Positions 8,667 through 17,503 of a stretch of DNA of 64,000 nt are shown piece by piece (positions within the stretch are counted from its first letter, which is position 1; each line of letters opens with the position of its first letter). Position numbers and translations under genes: made by a program. The notes beneath the pieces are model-generated. The model saw nothing but the letters and a program-made list of their open reading frames with translations. It searched no databases and was not told the DNA's origin. Source of the stretch: Streptomyces sp. NBC_01775 (lineage in GTDB: Bacteria > Actinomycetota > Actinomycetes > Streptomycetales > Streptomycetaceae); assembly GCF_035917675.1 (NCBI RefSeq), contig NZ_CP109104.1, forward strand, positions 5,270,001-5,334,000. Reading direction: 5' to 3'.

Positions 8667-9947
8667 CTACAGCCGCGACAGCGAGGCCACGGCGAACAGC
8701 ACGTCGCGGATCGCCTCCCGGTCGCCGTCCTGACCGGCCGCGGCCTCCAGGGGAGGGACGTGTCCGGCGGCGAGCTGGCAGAACTCCAGCCCGTCCAGAG
8801 CGACATGTGCCACCTTGCCCTCGGGCGAGGCTCCGGCGCCGGGCGAGTCCAGGGGGATGTACCAGTCGCCTCCGCCCTGGCCCTCGACCTCCAGGTGCAG
8901 CGTCCGGCCGGGGGCGCCCGCCGCGCCCAGTCTGCGGGGCGGCGCCGCCAGGCCCATGCGGCGGCGTACGGCGATCGTGCCGGGCAGCTGCCGGGCCGCC
9001 AGATCGACGAGCAGGTTCAGATGCGCGGGGCCCGGGGGTCCGTACGGATAGTCGACCGCCTCGGCGATGTCCTCGGCGTGCATCCAGCACTCGAAGGCGC
9101 GGTCCAAGAAGGCGTCGTGCAGCGGGAGCGTGAAGTCTCCGTAGGAGATCTGCCGCGTCGCGATCGGCCCGGCCCCCGTGGGGGCACCCGGGCTGCCGCC
9201 GCCCTCGGCGTCGGCCGCGAAGGAGACATGGCGGACCATGGCGTGGCTCTGCCTCCGCCACGGCTCCCGTGTCGCGGGCGTGCGGTGCTCGGTGCCGAGC
9301 GCCCAGAAGACTTCCGTGCGCCCCATCGGACCCGGCCCGGCTTCGGCGCCGAGGGCGCCGGGAGGCAGCGGGTCGGGCAGCCCCAGGGCGGTGGCGACCA
9401 GGCCGTCGACCGCGAGGAGGTGGCCGATGACCCCGGCGACGGTGGTCTCCCGCTCGGCCTCGCGCTCCCCGTCGAACCAGCGCAGCCGCACCGGCGCGCG
9501 CCACTCCTCGTCCGCCATGTCGCGCAGCAGGGCGTCCAGCCGGGCGGCCTCGGCGTCGTAGGGCGCGGCCCACTCGGGCACCGGGATCCGCGCCGGACGC
9601 CGCCCGAGGCAGCCCTCCAGCACCCGGGAGCGGAGCATCGGGTCGAGATCGAGGCTGTCCTCGGCGTGCAGCAGCCCGACCGCGTCGCGCAGCCGCAGGG
9701 CCTCGTCGGCGCAGGCCGCGCAGTCGGTGAGGTGGGCCTCGACGGCTGCGGTCTCCTCGGCCGAGCAGGCGGCCAGCGCCCACGCGCCGAGCAGGGACTT
9801 GAGCACCTTGTGGTCGAGCGCTCCGGCGCTGTCGCCGGGACCGCCGGGGCCGCCGGGACCGCCGGGATCGCCGGGGCCGCTGGGACTGCTAGGACCGCCG
9901 GGACTGCCTGGGTCGCCCGGCGGGCCGGGGGCTTGCGGGGCGCTCAT
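8667..9947 (-). CDS. Zinc-finger anti-sigma/MDMPI fusion protein
   Basis: A 426-residue protein with a collagen-like Gly-Pro-rich N-terminus (about 5-45), then a zf-HC2-type anti-sigma zinc motif (HLTDCAACADEA, H-x3-C-x2-C, near 75), then a maleylpyruvate isomerase/MDMPI-like region. The latter has an N-terminal four-helix bundle with conserved segments FECWMHAEDIAEAV and GLEFCQLAAGH. The ATG overlaps the sigma-factor stop as ATGA, so the two are translationally coupled. The pairing and zinc motif argue that it binds and restrains the upstream sigma factor, perhaps releasing it on thiol stress; the MDMPI half may bind mycothiol or metal. No membrane segment is seen. Confidence 0.8.
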   Translation of the reverse strand: MSAPQAPGPPGDPGSPGGPSSPSGPGDPGGPGGPGGPGDSAGALDHKVLKSLLGAWALAACSAEETAAVEAHLTDCAACADEALRLRDAVGLLHAEDSLDLDPMLRSRVLEGCLGRRPARIPVPEWAAPYDAEAARLDALLRDMADEEWRAPVRLRWFDGEREAERETTVAGVIGHLLAVDGLVATALGLPDPLPPGALGAEAGPGPMGRTEVFWALGTEHRTPATREPWRRQSHAMVRHVSFAADAEGGGSPGAPTGAGPIATRQISYGDFTLPLHDAFLDRAFECWMHAEDIAEAVDYPYGPPGPAHLNLLVDLAARQLPGTIAVRRRMGLAAPPRRLGAAGAPGRTLHLEVEGQGGGDWYIPLDSPGAGASPEGKVAHVALDGLEFCQLAAGHVPPLEAAAGQDGDREAIRDVLFAVASLSRL

Positions 9948-10516
9948 CGCCACTGCTCCGCGCCGGGTGGGGACATGGCGGGCCGGATCATGGCCGAGGA
10001 CAGCAGCTGGAGCCCCAGCCGCAGCCGGCGCCTGGCCTCGTCCTCGGTGACGCCCAGGTGCCGGGCCGTCTGGCGGTAGTCCCGCCGCTCGAAGTACGCC
10101 AGCTCCAGCGCGGCGCGCAAGGAGGCGGGCATGGACGTGACGATGTAGTCGGCGCGTGCCGCGGTGGCCGCCGCGCGGACCTGCTCCTCGATCCGCTCGG
10201 CCCGCTCGGGGGAGTAGGGCACGGTGCCGCGCTGCTGCTGGCGCAGCTTGCCGGTGGCTATCCGCTGGGTGAGGGCGGCGATCCACGAGCGCATGGGGCC
10301 CTCGCGGGGATCGAAGGTGTGCGGGTTCTCCCAGATATGGGTGAAGACCTCGCGGGTGGCGCGGTCGGCGGCCTCGTCGTCGTCCAGCACGCGGTGCGCG
10401 AGGCTGTGGACGAGCGAGGCGAAGCGGTCGTACAGCTCGCCCAGCGCCGCTGCCTCGCCGCGTGCGAGGCGCTGCTGCATCTTCCGGTCCCAGCGCGGTG
10501 GTGTGTCATTCGCCAT
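9944..10516 (-). CDS. ECF-type RNA polymerase sigma factor
   Basis: A 190-residue sigma-70 ECF factor. Region 2 spans about 18-90 (LYDRFASLVHSLAHRVL, then VFTHIWENPHTFDPREGPMRSWI) and region 4 about 125-180 (ASLRAALELAYFERRDYRQTARHLGVTEDEARRRL). It would direct RNA polymerase to a small regulon under the control of its coupled downstream zinc-finger partner. The ATG follows a GGGAGCC segment. It is divergent from the STAS gene, so the 378-bp gap probably carries promoters in both directions, one possibly recognised by this factor. Confidence 0.9.
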   Translation of the reverse strand: MANDTPPRWDRKMQQRLARGEAAALGELYDRFASLVHSLAHRVLDDDEAADRATREVFTHIWENPHTFDPREGPMRSWIAALTQRIATGKLRQQQRGTVPYSPERAERIEEQVRAAATAARADYIVTSMPASLRAALELAYFERRDYRQTARHLGVTEDEARRRLRLGLQLLSSAMIRPAMSPPGAEQWR

Positions 10517-10894
10517 GGTGGCTCCCAGCCGTCGGCGCCGTCGTCCGCTTCCGCTTACGGCGGCTTCCGTTCCGCCCTCGTTACGCCCGTCTCCGCTTCG
10601 TCGCCCCCGTCAACACCTCGAATGTAGTGCGGGCCACCGACCGCGCACGCCCCTTTACGGCAATGCGCGCCCCGGAGGAGTCGCTGATGGTGTTGTTTCC
10701 GTCACGTAGGGCGTGTGGCGTACGGGAGTTGAGGGGCGCCAGGTGCTGGTGCTGCCGAGAGTTATGGGGGCGTAACCACAAGTCTCCGGAGGTACCCCTT
10801 GGTAAAGACATAGGGTCGTGGGCGGGGACCAGTTTCGGCGGGGGTCGGCCGGGCAGCCGAGTGCTGTAAGCGATCGACGAAGGGGTTGCGGGGC
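10517..10894. other. Divergent promoter region between sigma factor and STAS genes
   Basis: No gene is supported in these 378 bp. It must contain the promoters of the sigma operon (leftward) and the STAS gene (rightward). AT content is higher around 10680-10830, but no certain -35/-10 pair can be assigned by eye. Confidence 0.4.
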
Positions 10895-11275
10895 GTGTCG
10901 TTGAAGGTGCTGGAGGAGGAGCGCGGCGAGTGGGCCGTGCTCCGGGTCTCCGGCGAACTTGACCTGGTCACCTCTCCCGCGGTGCGGCAGCACGTTCACG
11001 ACGCCGTGGCCGAAGGGCGGCGGAGCCTGGTGCTCGACCTGTCCGACGTCCTCTTCTGCGACTCCAGCGGCGTAGGTGTCCTGATCGCGTCCCGTCGGCT
11101 GATGCGCTCTTGCGCGGGTTGCCTGCGGCTGATCCTGCCCGCACAGGGCGCGGTGGACGGCTCCCATGTCAACCGGGTGCTCGCGGCGCTGGGCGTGCGC
11201 CGGCTCTTCGACTGTTACCCGGACCTGGACGCGGCGACGGCCGCCAGGGCGGCGACAGGGCCGCTGACGGCCTGA
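10895..11275 (+). CDS. STAS-domain anti-sigma-factor antagonist
   Basis: A 126-residue single STAS domain protein of the SpoIIAA/RsbV/BldG type. The phospho-acceptor serine region is VLFCDSSGVGVLIASRR (about 52-68), with DSSG matching the classical D-S-S-G/A motif. Such proteins bind RsbW-like kinases when unphosphorylated, freeing a sigma factor. The GTG at 10895 (SLKVLEEE) is preferred, preceded by AAGGGG; a TTG nine bases upstream is possible. An RsbW-like HATPase is present 5.7 kb to the right (16,949), a possible partner, although not adjacent. Confidence 0.88.
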   Translation: MSLKVLEEERGEWAVLRVSGELDLVTSPAVRQHVHDAVAEGRRSLVLDLSDVLFCDSSGVGVLIASRRLMRSCAGCLRLILPAQGAVDGSHVNRVLAALGVRRLFDCYPDLDAATAARAATGPLTA

Positions 11276-11320
11276 GCCGGGGCGCCCCGCGCGCGCTCGG
11301 CCCCGTCACGATCGGCCGCC

Positions 11321-11388
11321 CCGCCAAGACAAGCTTCGCCGAACTCGGCCCCGCCAAGGGCAGCTTCGCCGAACTCGGCCCCGTCATG
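11321..11388. repeat. Tandem repeat, period 30, reaching a stop codon
   Basis: Two 30-bp units (11321-11350, 11351-11380; shared core AGCTTCGCCGAACTCGG) are followed by a partial third unit that contains the stop of the leftward acyl-CoA ligase gene (11384-11386). Confidence 0.85.
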
Positions 11389-12952
11389 AGAAGCGCTCCC
11401 GCAGCTTGTACTTGAGGACCTTGCGCAGCGCCTCGTTGCGCGGCAGCGCGCTCACCACCTCCAGCTGTTCGGGCAGCTTGTGGGTGGCCAGGCCCTCGCC
11501 CTTCAGATAGGCGGTCAGCTCCGCCAGGGTGACCGCGGGCGCGCCCTCGGGCTGTTCGATCACCGCGCACACCCGCTCGCCGCGCTCCCGGTCGGGCAGT
11601 CCGACCACGGCGGCGTCGCCGACAGCCGGATGCTCGTAGAGAAGTTGCTCGACCTCCTTGGCCGAGATGTTCTCCCCCTTCCGGATGATGATGTCTTTGG
11701 TGCGGCCGGTGAGCACCAGATGTCCGCTCTCCAGGACGTGTCCCAGGTCTCCGGTGCGCAGGAAGCCGTCCTTGTCGAACGCCTCCGCTGTCTGCGCCGC
11801 GTCCAGGTACCCCCGGCACACGGTCTCGCCGCGCAGTCTGACCTCGCCCTCCGTGCCGGGCGGCAGGGGCTTGCCGTCGGGCGTGGTGATGCGGATCTCC
11901 ATCGCCTCGGGCGGGCGGCCCTCTGTGGTGGCCAGGTGTTCGGGAGTGTCGTCCGGGGCGCCCATCGTGATCATGGGGGCCTCGGTCATGCCGTAGCCGT
12001 GGGTGAGCCGGCAGCCCATCTCCTTGACGACCTCGTGGTAGAGCTCGGCGGGCTTGGGGGCTCCGCCGCCGGCGAGCAGCCGGAGGGTCGGGATCAGCTT
12101 GCGGTCGGGCTGTTTGCGCTGTTCGGCCAGGAACATCGAGTAGAACGCCGTCGAGCCGCCCGCCGTCGTCACACCGTGCCGCCGGTAGGCGTCCAGCGCG
12201 CCGGGCAGCGCGAACTTCTCGAAGAGCACGGCCGGGAAGCCGTACAGCAGCAGCATCACCAGGTAGTCGGGGCCGCCGATGTGCGCGTAGGGGAAGGCGA
12301 TGGAGCCGACGTCGTCGGGGCGCAGCCGCAGCGCGTGCGCCAGGCAGGAGCCTCCGGCGATGAGGCTGCGGTCGGTGTGGAGCACGCCGCGCGGGTCGGA
12401 GGTCGTCCCGGAGGTCCAGTAGATCCACCGCACTTCGGTCCCGTCCGTCGGCGCCGGCGGCAGCGGGACGGCGCCGGACGCGGTCTCCGGAAGGGTGTCG
12501 TGGACGGCCAGCAGGCGTGGCAGCAGGCCGTGTTCGACACCGAGGCGGTCGGCCATCGCGCCGTAGTCGAAGCCGCGCCAGTGCCCGGGGTGCGCATAGT
12601 GGGAGGCCCTGGTCGCGCGCAGGGCCGGCGCGACCTCCCGGTCCCGGTAGAAGGGGATGACGGGCGTCTGCCGAACGCCGAGCCGGGCCAGGGCGAGGGA
12701 GAGCACCACGGTCTCGATGCGGGTGGGCAGCTGCCAGGCGACGGTGTCCCCCGGGCGCACGCCCCGCTCGTACAGCCCGGCCGCCGTGCGCTCGGCGCGC
12801 TCTCGCAGCTGTCCGAAGGTGATCGACCTGTCCTCGTCCGGAGTGCCGCCCGCCTGGATCAGCACGGTCGCGTCCGGGCTGAGGTCCGCCCGGCGGACGA
12901 CCAGTTCCCACAGGGTGTGCGAGGCGCCGAGTGCGTGTGCGGTACCGGACAT
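11384..12952 (-). CDS. AMP-forming acyl-CoA ligase
   Basis: A 522-residue ANL-superfamily ligase that would adenylate a carboxylic acid and load it onto CoA. Motifs: phosphate-binding loop YWTSGTTSDPRG (about 180), GYGMTEAP (about 315), the Asp/Arg hinge region GDLGH...TGRTKDIIIRKGEN (about 400-425), and the C-terminal catalytic Lys region PRNEALRKVLKYKL (about 505-518). It is shorter than fatty-acid FadDs and is closest in look to alicyclic or aromatic acid CoA ligases; the substrate is unknown. GGGGAGG lies before the ATG. A perfect palindromic operator (12967-12981) is 14 nt upstream, and a divergent amidohydrolase operon starts 130 bp away under a second copy. Confidence 0.85.
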   Translation of the reverse strand: MSGTAHALGASHTLWELVVRRADLSPDATVLIQAGGTPDEDRSITFGQLRERAERTAAGLYERGVRPGDTVAWQLPTRIETVVLSLALARLGVRQTPVIPFYRDREVAPALRATRASHYAHPGHWRGFDYGAMADRLGVEHGLLPRLLAVHDTLPETASGAVPLPPAPTDGTEVRWIYWTSGTTSDPRGVLHTDRSLIAGGSCLAHALRLRPDDVGSIAFPYAHIGGPDYLVMLLLYGFPAVLFEKFALPGALDAYRRHGVTTAGGSTAFYSMFLAEQRKQPDRKLIPTLRLLAGGGAPKPAELYHEVVKEMGCRLTHGYGMTEAPMITMGAPDDTPEHLATTEGRPPEAMEIRITTPDGKPLPPGTEGEVRLRGETVCRGYLDAAQTAEAFDKDGFLRTGDLGHVLESGHLVLTGRTKDIIIRKGENISAKEVEQLLYEHPAVGDAAVVGLPDRERGERVCAVIEQPEGAPAVTLAELTAYLKGEGLATHKLPEQLEVVSALPRNEALRKVLKYKLRERFS

Positions 12953-12966
12953 GCCGTCCTCCCCAG

Positions 12967-12981
12967 CTGACGCTTCGTCAG
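12967..12981. promoter_or_regulatory. Palindromic operator site 1 (ligase)
   Basis: CTGACGCTTCGTCAG has perfect 6-bp arms around a 3-bp centre. It lies 14 nt upstream of the ligase start codon, just outside its ribosome site. Confidence 0.85.
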
Positions 12982-13045
12982 ATTGTGCCGGAAGCGTAGG
13001 CGGCGACGCCTTGTCGGTCCAGAGTCCGCGGGGCTAGCCTCTTTT

Positions 13046-13060
13046 CTGACGGGTCATCAG
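13046..13060. promoter_or_regulatory. Palindromic operator site 2 (amidohydrolase 1 operon)
   Basis: CTGACGGGTCATCAG departs from the consensus CTGACG-N3-CGTCAG at one arm base. It ends 21 nt before the GTG of the amidohydrolase gene and is centred 79 bp from site 1. Confidence 0.82.
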
Positions 13061-13081
13061 AAACGGGTGAGGGGACAGAAG

Positions 13082-14272
13082 GTGGCCGAACTACCGCGCA
13101 TCATCAGCGTCGACGATCATGTGATCGAGCCCGCGCACCTCTTCGAGACCTGGCTGCCGAAGAAATTCCGCGACCGCGGCCCGCAGCCGCTCACGGCCGG
13201 CATCGGCGAGCTGAAGTACACCGGCGGCAAGTACCGGATCACCATGGACCCCGACGGTCCGCCGACCGACTGGTGGATCTATGAGGACCTGAAGTTCCCG
13301 TACAAGCGCAACATCGCCGCCGTCGGCTTCGACCGCGACGAGATGACCCTGGAGGGCATCACCCGGGCCGAGATGCGCCGCGGCTGCTGGGACCCGGTCG
13401 AGCGCCTCAAGGACATGGACGCCAACCACGTCGAGGGCTCGCTGTGCTTCCCCACCTTCCCCCGCTTCTGCGGCCAGACCTTCGCCGAGGCGCACGACAA
13501 GGAGGTCGCGCTCGCCTGTGTGCGCGCCTACAACGACTGGATGGTCGAGGAGTGGTGCGGGGACAGCGGCGGGCGGCTCATCCCGCTGTGCCTGATCCCG
13601 CTGTGGGACGTGGACCTGGCCGTCGCCGAGATCCACCGCAACGCCGAACGCGGAGTACGCGCGGTGACCTTCAGCGAGATCCCCACCCACCTCGGACTGC
13701 CCAGCATCCACTCCGGATACTGGGACCCCTTCTTCGCCGCGTGCGAGGAGACCGGCACCGTCGTCAACATGCACATCGGGTCCTCGTCCCAGATGCCCGC
13801 CGCCTCTCCCGACGCCCCGCCCGCCGTACAGGCCACGCTGTCCTTCAACAACGCCATGGCCTCCATGATGGACTTCCTCTTCAGCGGCGTCCTGGTCAAG
13901 CACCCCCGCCTCAAACTCGCCTACAGCGAGGGCCAGATGGGCTGGATCCCCTACGCGCTGGAGCGCGCCGACGACGTGTGGGAGGAACACCGCGCCTGGG
14001 GCGGCGTCCGCGACCTGATCCCCGAACCGCCCTCCACGTACTACTACCGGCAGATCTTCTGCTGCTTCTTCCGCGACAAGCACGGGGTGACCGCGCTGGA
14101 TGTGATCGGCCGCGACAACGCCACGTTCGAGACCGACTACCCCCACGTCGACTCGACCTTCCCGCACACGAAAGAGGTCGCCCTTGAGCACATGAAGGGG
14201 CTCGACGACGAGACCGTCTACAAGCTGATGCGCGGAAACGCCATCCGGATGCTGGGCCTGGACCTGGTCTGA
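13082..14272 (+). CDS. Amidohydrolase-2-family metal-dependent hydrolase/decarboxylase 1
   Basis: A 396-residue amidohydrolase-family TIM-barrel protein of the ACMSD/gamma-resorcylate decarboxylase-like branch. The N-terminal metal motif is altered: SVDDHVIEP holds the H that normally begins D-x-H. Other conserved sites are VNMHIGSSS (His near 224), SEGQMGWIPYALER and ETDYPHVDSTFP (Asp near 352). Members act on ring-containing or acyl substrates by hydrolysis or decarboxylation. GAGGGGA precedes the GTG at 13082. It is followed after 76 bp by two acyl-CoA dehydrogenase genes, making a three-gene operon under operator site 2. A clear paralogue lies at 58,900, also directly behind an operator. 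Confidence 0.82.
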   Translation: MAELPRIISVDDHVIEPAHLFETWLPKKFRDRGPQPLTAGIGELKYTGGKYRITMDPDGPPTDWWIYEDLKFPYKRNIAAVGFDRDEMTLEGITRAEMRRGCWDPVERLKDMDANHVEGSLCFPTFPRFCGQTFAEAHDKEVALACVRAYNDWMVEEWCGDSGGRLIPLCLIPLWDVDLAVAEIHRNAERGVRAVTFSEIPTHLGLPSIHSGYWDPFFAACEETGTVVNMHIGSSSQMPAASPDAPPAVQATLSFNNAMASMMDFLFSGVLVKHPRLKLAYSEGQMGWIPYALERADDVWEEHRAWGGVRDLIPEPPSTYYYRQIFCCFFRDKHGVTALDVIGRDNATFETDYPHVDSTFPHTKEVALEHMKGLDDETVYKLMRGNAIRMLGLDLV

Positions 14273-14335
14273 TGAGCTTCGGTCTGAGGGGCCTCGGCCG
14301 GAGGGGCGTGGGCGTGAGGGTCCTCGCCGGCCCGC
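14266..14335. repeat. Stop-spanning imperfect tandem repeat, period 15
   Basis: GGTCTGATGAGCTTC, GGTCTGAGGGGCCTC, GGCCGGAGGGGCGTG and GGCGTGAGGGTCCTC follow each other from 14266. The first unit contains the amidohydrolase stop codon (14270-14272). Confidence 0.7.
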
Positions 14336-14348
14336 GGGAGGCGGACTG

Positions 14349-15518
14349 ATGGACCTCGCGTACACGCCCGAGGAGGAGGACTTCCGCCAACGGCTGCGCG
14401 CGTGGCTCGCGGAGGTCCTCCCCAAGCTGCCGCCCCGCCCCGACCCCCTGGACTGGCCGGCCCGGCGCGCCTACGACATGGGCTGGCAGCGCACGCTGTA
14501 CGACGCCGGATACGCGGGCCTGCACTGGCCCGCGGAGGCGGGCGGCCGGGGCGCGACCCCCACCCAGCACCTGATCTTCCTGGAGGAGACCGAGGCGGCC
14601 GGAGCCCCGTACGTGGGCGCGGGCTTCGTCGGTCTGCTGCACGCCGGGCCGACTGTCGCGGCGGAGGGCACCCCGGATCAGCGCGAGCGCTGGCTGCCGC
14701 CCATCCTGCGCGGCGAACAGGTGTGGTGCCAGGGCTTCTCCGAACCGGATGCCGGCTCGGACCTGGCCGCGCTGCGCACCCGCGCCGTGCGCGACGGCGA
14801 CGACTACGTGGTGACCGGCTCCAAGATCTGGACCTCGCACGCCGAGGTGGCCGACTGGTGCGAACTGCTGGTGCGCACCGACCCCGGAGCGCCCAAGCAC
14901 CGCGGCATCACCTGGCTGGCCATGCCCATGGACGCGCCCGGCATCACCGTACGGCCGCTGCGCACCCTGGCCGGATCCGCGGAGTTCGCCGAGGTCTTCC
15001 TCGACGAGGTGCGCGTCCCGGTGCGCAACAGGGTGGGCGAGGAGAACGACGGCTGGCGCGTCACCATGGTCACGCTCTCCTACGAGCGCGGCACCGCCTT
15101 CGTGGGCGAGGTGGTCGCCTGCCGCCGCACGCTGCGGCTGCTCGCGCGGCGCGCACGGGAGAACGGCCGCTGGGACGATCCGGCCGTACGCCGCGAACTG
15201 GGGAGGCTCAACGCCCGCTTCACCGCGCTGTGGCGGCTCACCCAGTGGAACGTCAGCGAGGCCGAGCACTCCTTGCGCCAGGGCGGGAAAGGCGTACCCG
15301 GGCTGGGCGGCTCGGTCTTCAAGCTGCGGTACTCACACGCGCGCCAGGAGCTGTACGAGGCGGCGGCCCACGTGCTCGGGCCCGAGGCGCTGGACCTGGA
15401 CGAGGAGTGGGCCCAGGGCCGTCTCTCCTCGCTCTCCTACACGATCGCCGCCGGAACGTCGCAGATCCAGCGGAACATCGTCGCCGAGCGCATCCTCGGC
15501 CTGCCGAAGGGGCGGTGA
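14349..15518 (+). CDS. Acyl-CoA dehydrogenase, large-type subunit
   Basis: A 389-residue FAD-dependent acyl-CoA dehydrogenase that would introduce the alpha-beta double bond into an acyl-CoA. The substrate/FAD segment WCQGFSEPDAGSDLA is at 126-140, KIWTSHAEVADWC follows near 160, and the C-terminal AGTSQIQRNIVAERILGLP is typical of FadE proteins. It is followed 8 bp later by a second, divergent dehydrogenase subunit. Such adjacent pairs form alpha2-beta2 heterotetramers in actinobacterial steroid side-chain degradation (the ChsE type), which is the likely arrangement here. The substrate is unknown. Confidence 0.87.
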   Translation: MDLAYTPEEEDFRQRLRAWLAEVLPKLPPRPDPLDWPARRAYDMGWQRTLYDAGYAGLHWPAEAGGRGATPTQHLIFLEETEAAGAPYVGAGFVGLLHAGPTVAAEGTPDQRERWLPPILRGEQVWCQGFSEPDAGSDLAALRTRAVRDGDDYVVTGSKIWTSHAEVADWCELLVRTDPGAPKHRGITWLAMPMDAPGITVRPLRTLAGSAEFAEVFLDEVRVPVRNRVGEENDGWRVTMVTLSYERGTAFVGEVVACRRTLRLLARRARENGRWDDPAVRRELGRLNARFTALWRLTQWNVSEAEHSLRQGGKGVPGLGGSVFKLRYSHARQELYEAAAHVLGPEALDLDEEWAQGRLSSLSYTIAAGTSQIQRNIVAERILGLPKGR

Positions 15519-15526
15519 GGGGACAG

Positions 15527-16519
15527 GTGGACTTCCGGCTGACGGAGGACCAGGAGGCGCTGCGACGCGGCATGCGCGAGCTGCTGGCGGCACGCTTCGA
15601 CGAGGCGGCGCTCCGCCGCGCGGCGGACGACGGGGCGGGGCTGGACGGGGCGCTGTGGCGGGAGCTGGGTGAGGCGGGGGTTTTCTCGCTCCGGATGGCC
15701 GAAGATTTGGGCGGCGTCGGGCTGGGCCTGCCCGAGGCGGTGCTCGTCTTCGAGGAGGCGGGAGCCGCACTGCTGCCGGGGCCGCTGGCCGCGAGCCACC
15801 TGGTGGCGGGGCTCGTACCGGGCGCGGCGGACGGGACGGTGATCGTCACCGCCGTGGACCTGGTGGAGCGCGGGATGGTCGAACACCTGGACTCGGCGGA
15901 CGCCGTGCTGGTGCTCGGCGACACGGTACGGATGCTGGCACCGGGGGCGCTGCCCGCCGAGCCCGTACGCTCGCTCGACCCTCTCTCGCCGCTCCACCGG
16001 GTGCCGCCGCTTCATGGGATGCCGCCGCTCGACCGGGTGCCGGAGCCGCCGGGGGCCGGAGGGGAGCCGCCGGGGGCCGTCGGGGAGTTGCTGGAGGCGG
16101 ACCCGGCGGTGCTGCGTCACCGGGCGGCGCTGCTCACGGCGGCACAGCAACTGGGCAGCGCCGCCCGCACGCTCCGGATGGCGGTCGGATACGCGAGCGG
16201 GCGCGAGCAGTTCGGACAGCCGATCGGCGCGTTCCAGGCCGTAAAGCATCTGTGCGCTGAAATGCTGGTCCGTTCGGAAACAGCCAGAAGTGTGGTTTAC
16301 GCCGCCGCGGTCACAGAAGACCACGGTGAGATCCACGCCGCCAAGCTCCTCGCCGACGAGGCGGCTGTACAGAATGCCCGCGACTGTCTACAGGTCCACG
16401 GCGGGATGGGCTTCACATGGGAAGCCGAGGTCCATCTCCACCTGAAGCGGGCGTGGCTGCGCGCCGGGCAGTGGCTAACGGCTGTGACTGCTGAGGAGGA
16501 ATTGGCATCAGCACTCTAA
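15527..16519 (+). CDS. Acyl-CoA dehydrogenase, small divergent subunit
   Basis: A 330-residue shortened acyl-CoA dehydrogenase. The N-terminal helical domain is present (DFRLTEDQEALRRGMRELL), the middle beta-domain is degenerate and carries a Pro-rich insertion with repeats (PLHRVPPLHGMPPLDRVPEPP, about 150-172; quoted in part), and the C-terminal domain has REQFGQPIGAFQAVKH and VHGGMGFTWEAEVHLHLKRA. These marks fit the partner subunit of a ChsE-like heterotetramer with the preceding gene. The GTG at 15527 lies 8 bp after the previous stop with GAGGGGA as ribosome site. Confidence 0.82.
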   Translation: MDFRLTEDQEALRRGMRELLAARFDEAALRRAADDGAGLDGALWRELGEAGVFSLRMAEDLGGVGLGLPEAVLVFEEAGAALLPGPLAASHLVAGLVPGAADGTVIVTAVDLVERGMVEHLDSADAVLVLGDTVRMLAPGALPAEPVRSLDPLSPLHRVPPLHGMPPLDRVPEPPGAGGEPPGAVGELLEADPAVLRHRAALLTAAQQLGSAARTLRMAVGYASGREQFGQPIGAFQAVKHLCAEMLVRSETARSVVYAAAVTEDHGEIHAAKLLADEAAVQNARDCLQVHGGMGFTWEAEVHLHLKRAWLRAGQWLTAVTAEEELASAL

Positions 16520-16948
16520 TGCCCCTTCTGTGGAGGATGCCCGAATTTCTCCGAGAATTCGGCATTCCTTGACTACGCTGCGTTGATATCGCGTTGTGTC
16601 CGCAGCGTGACCAGTGCAAGCAGTAGATGACGTTCCGCTCCGGTAGGCTCGCTCAGGTGCGAGCGCCGCGTTTTCTCCCCACCGGGCGTGAGGGGTGGCC
16701 CGTTGTGAGAGGTGATGACCCCGATGACCAAGGAACAAAGGGTGTCCAGCGGATCGGTGCGGTGTCGTTCGACTTCCCGCGATCGGCGTCGCACAGTATG
16801 GGCTCCGTCTACTCCTTTGCGCCGGAATATGCCTGAAGCGCTTGTTGCGATCACTATGAGTCAACCATGCTGTTCCTCGTCGGGGTCACAATCCGTGACT
16901 TCGTGGAGACGCGAGGCGATGTGTCCGCCAGTTCGGATGGTGTGAGCG
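16520..16948. other. Intergenic stretch of 429 bp, no gene seen
   Basis: Neither strand holds a frame with a convincing start or family resemblance. It lies downstream of the dehydrogenase pair and should contain the promoter of the following HATPase gene. GC content dips locally, but no confident promoter or hairpin stands out. Confidence 0.35.
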
Positions 16949-17503
16949 GTGCAGGTGCTTCTGGAGCAGTTGGAGATCGGGCCCGACCCGACGGAGGTGG
17001 GCCGCGCCAGGAGGTGGGCCAGGTCCCGGCTCGCGGGTGCCGGAGTGGACGCGGACGAGTCGCTCGCCGAGACGCTGATTCTGCTGATCTCGGAACTCGT
17101 CACCAATGCGGTTGTGCACACAGGTTGCCCGGCTGTGCTCTGCATGCTGTTGCCGAGCCAGTGCGCCGGCGCGGACGCGCGCGACGCCGTGGGCTCCGTA
17201 CGGGTCGAGGTCGCGGACGCCAGCACCCACGCCCCGCAACGCCGTCAGGCGGAGGGCGAGGACACCAACGGCAGGGGTCTGGAGCTGGTTTCGGGGCTCG
17301 CGGACCGCTGGGGCTGGGAGCGTGAGCCGGGCGGCAAGCGGGTGTGGTGCGAACTGGACACGGTGCGGCCCGCGCTGGGCGGCGACTTCGCCCGTGGCAG
17401 CCGTCGTGGCCGCGTCCCGGAGGGCGGCCGTGGCTCCGGAGCCGACCGCTCGTGCACTGCCGGGGTGCTCTCCTCGCCGCTGTGGCTGGGCGCATTCGGC
17501 TGA
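16949..17503 (+). CDS. RsbW-like HATPase, anti-sigma kinase-type
   Basis: A 184-residue GHKL ATP-binding protein of the HATPase_c_2/RsbW-like group abundant in Streptomyces. The N box is ISELVTNAVVH (about 46-56), the G1 box VADASTHAP (about 91), and the G2 box DTNGRGLELVSGLADRWG (about 107-124). A Gly/Arg-rich C-terminal tail of 40 residues follows. In this family the protein phosphorylates STAS antagonists or binds sigma factors. Substrate and partner are not indicated by the neighbours; the STAS protein at 10,895 is a candidate. The GTG start has only a weak ribosome site. Confidence 0.82.
   Translation: MQVLLEQLEIGPDPTEVGRARRWARSRLAGAGVDADESLAETLILLISELVTNAVVHTGCPAVLCMLLPSQCAGADARDAVGSVRVEVADASTHAPQRRQAEGEDTNGRGLELVSGLADRWGWEREPGGKRVWCELDTVRPALGGDFARGSRRGRVPEGGRGSGADRSCTAGVLSSPLWLGAFG

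Noticed and set aside
16520..16948. tRNA or small RNA in the long gap
   Set aside because: No cloverleaf pattern or paired stems with conserved loops could be made out.
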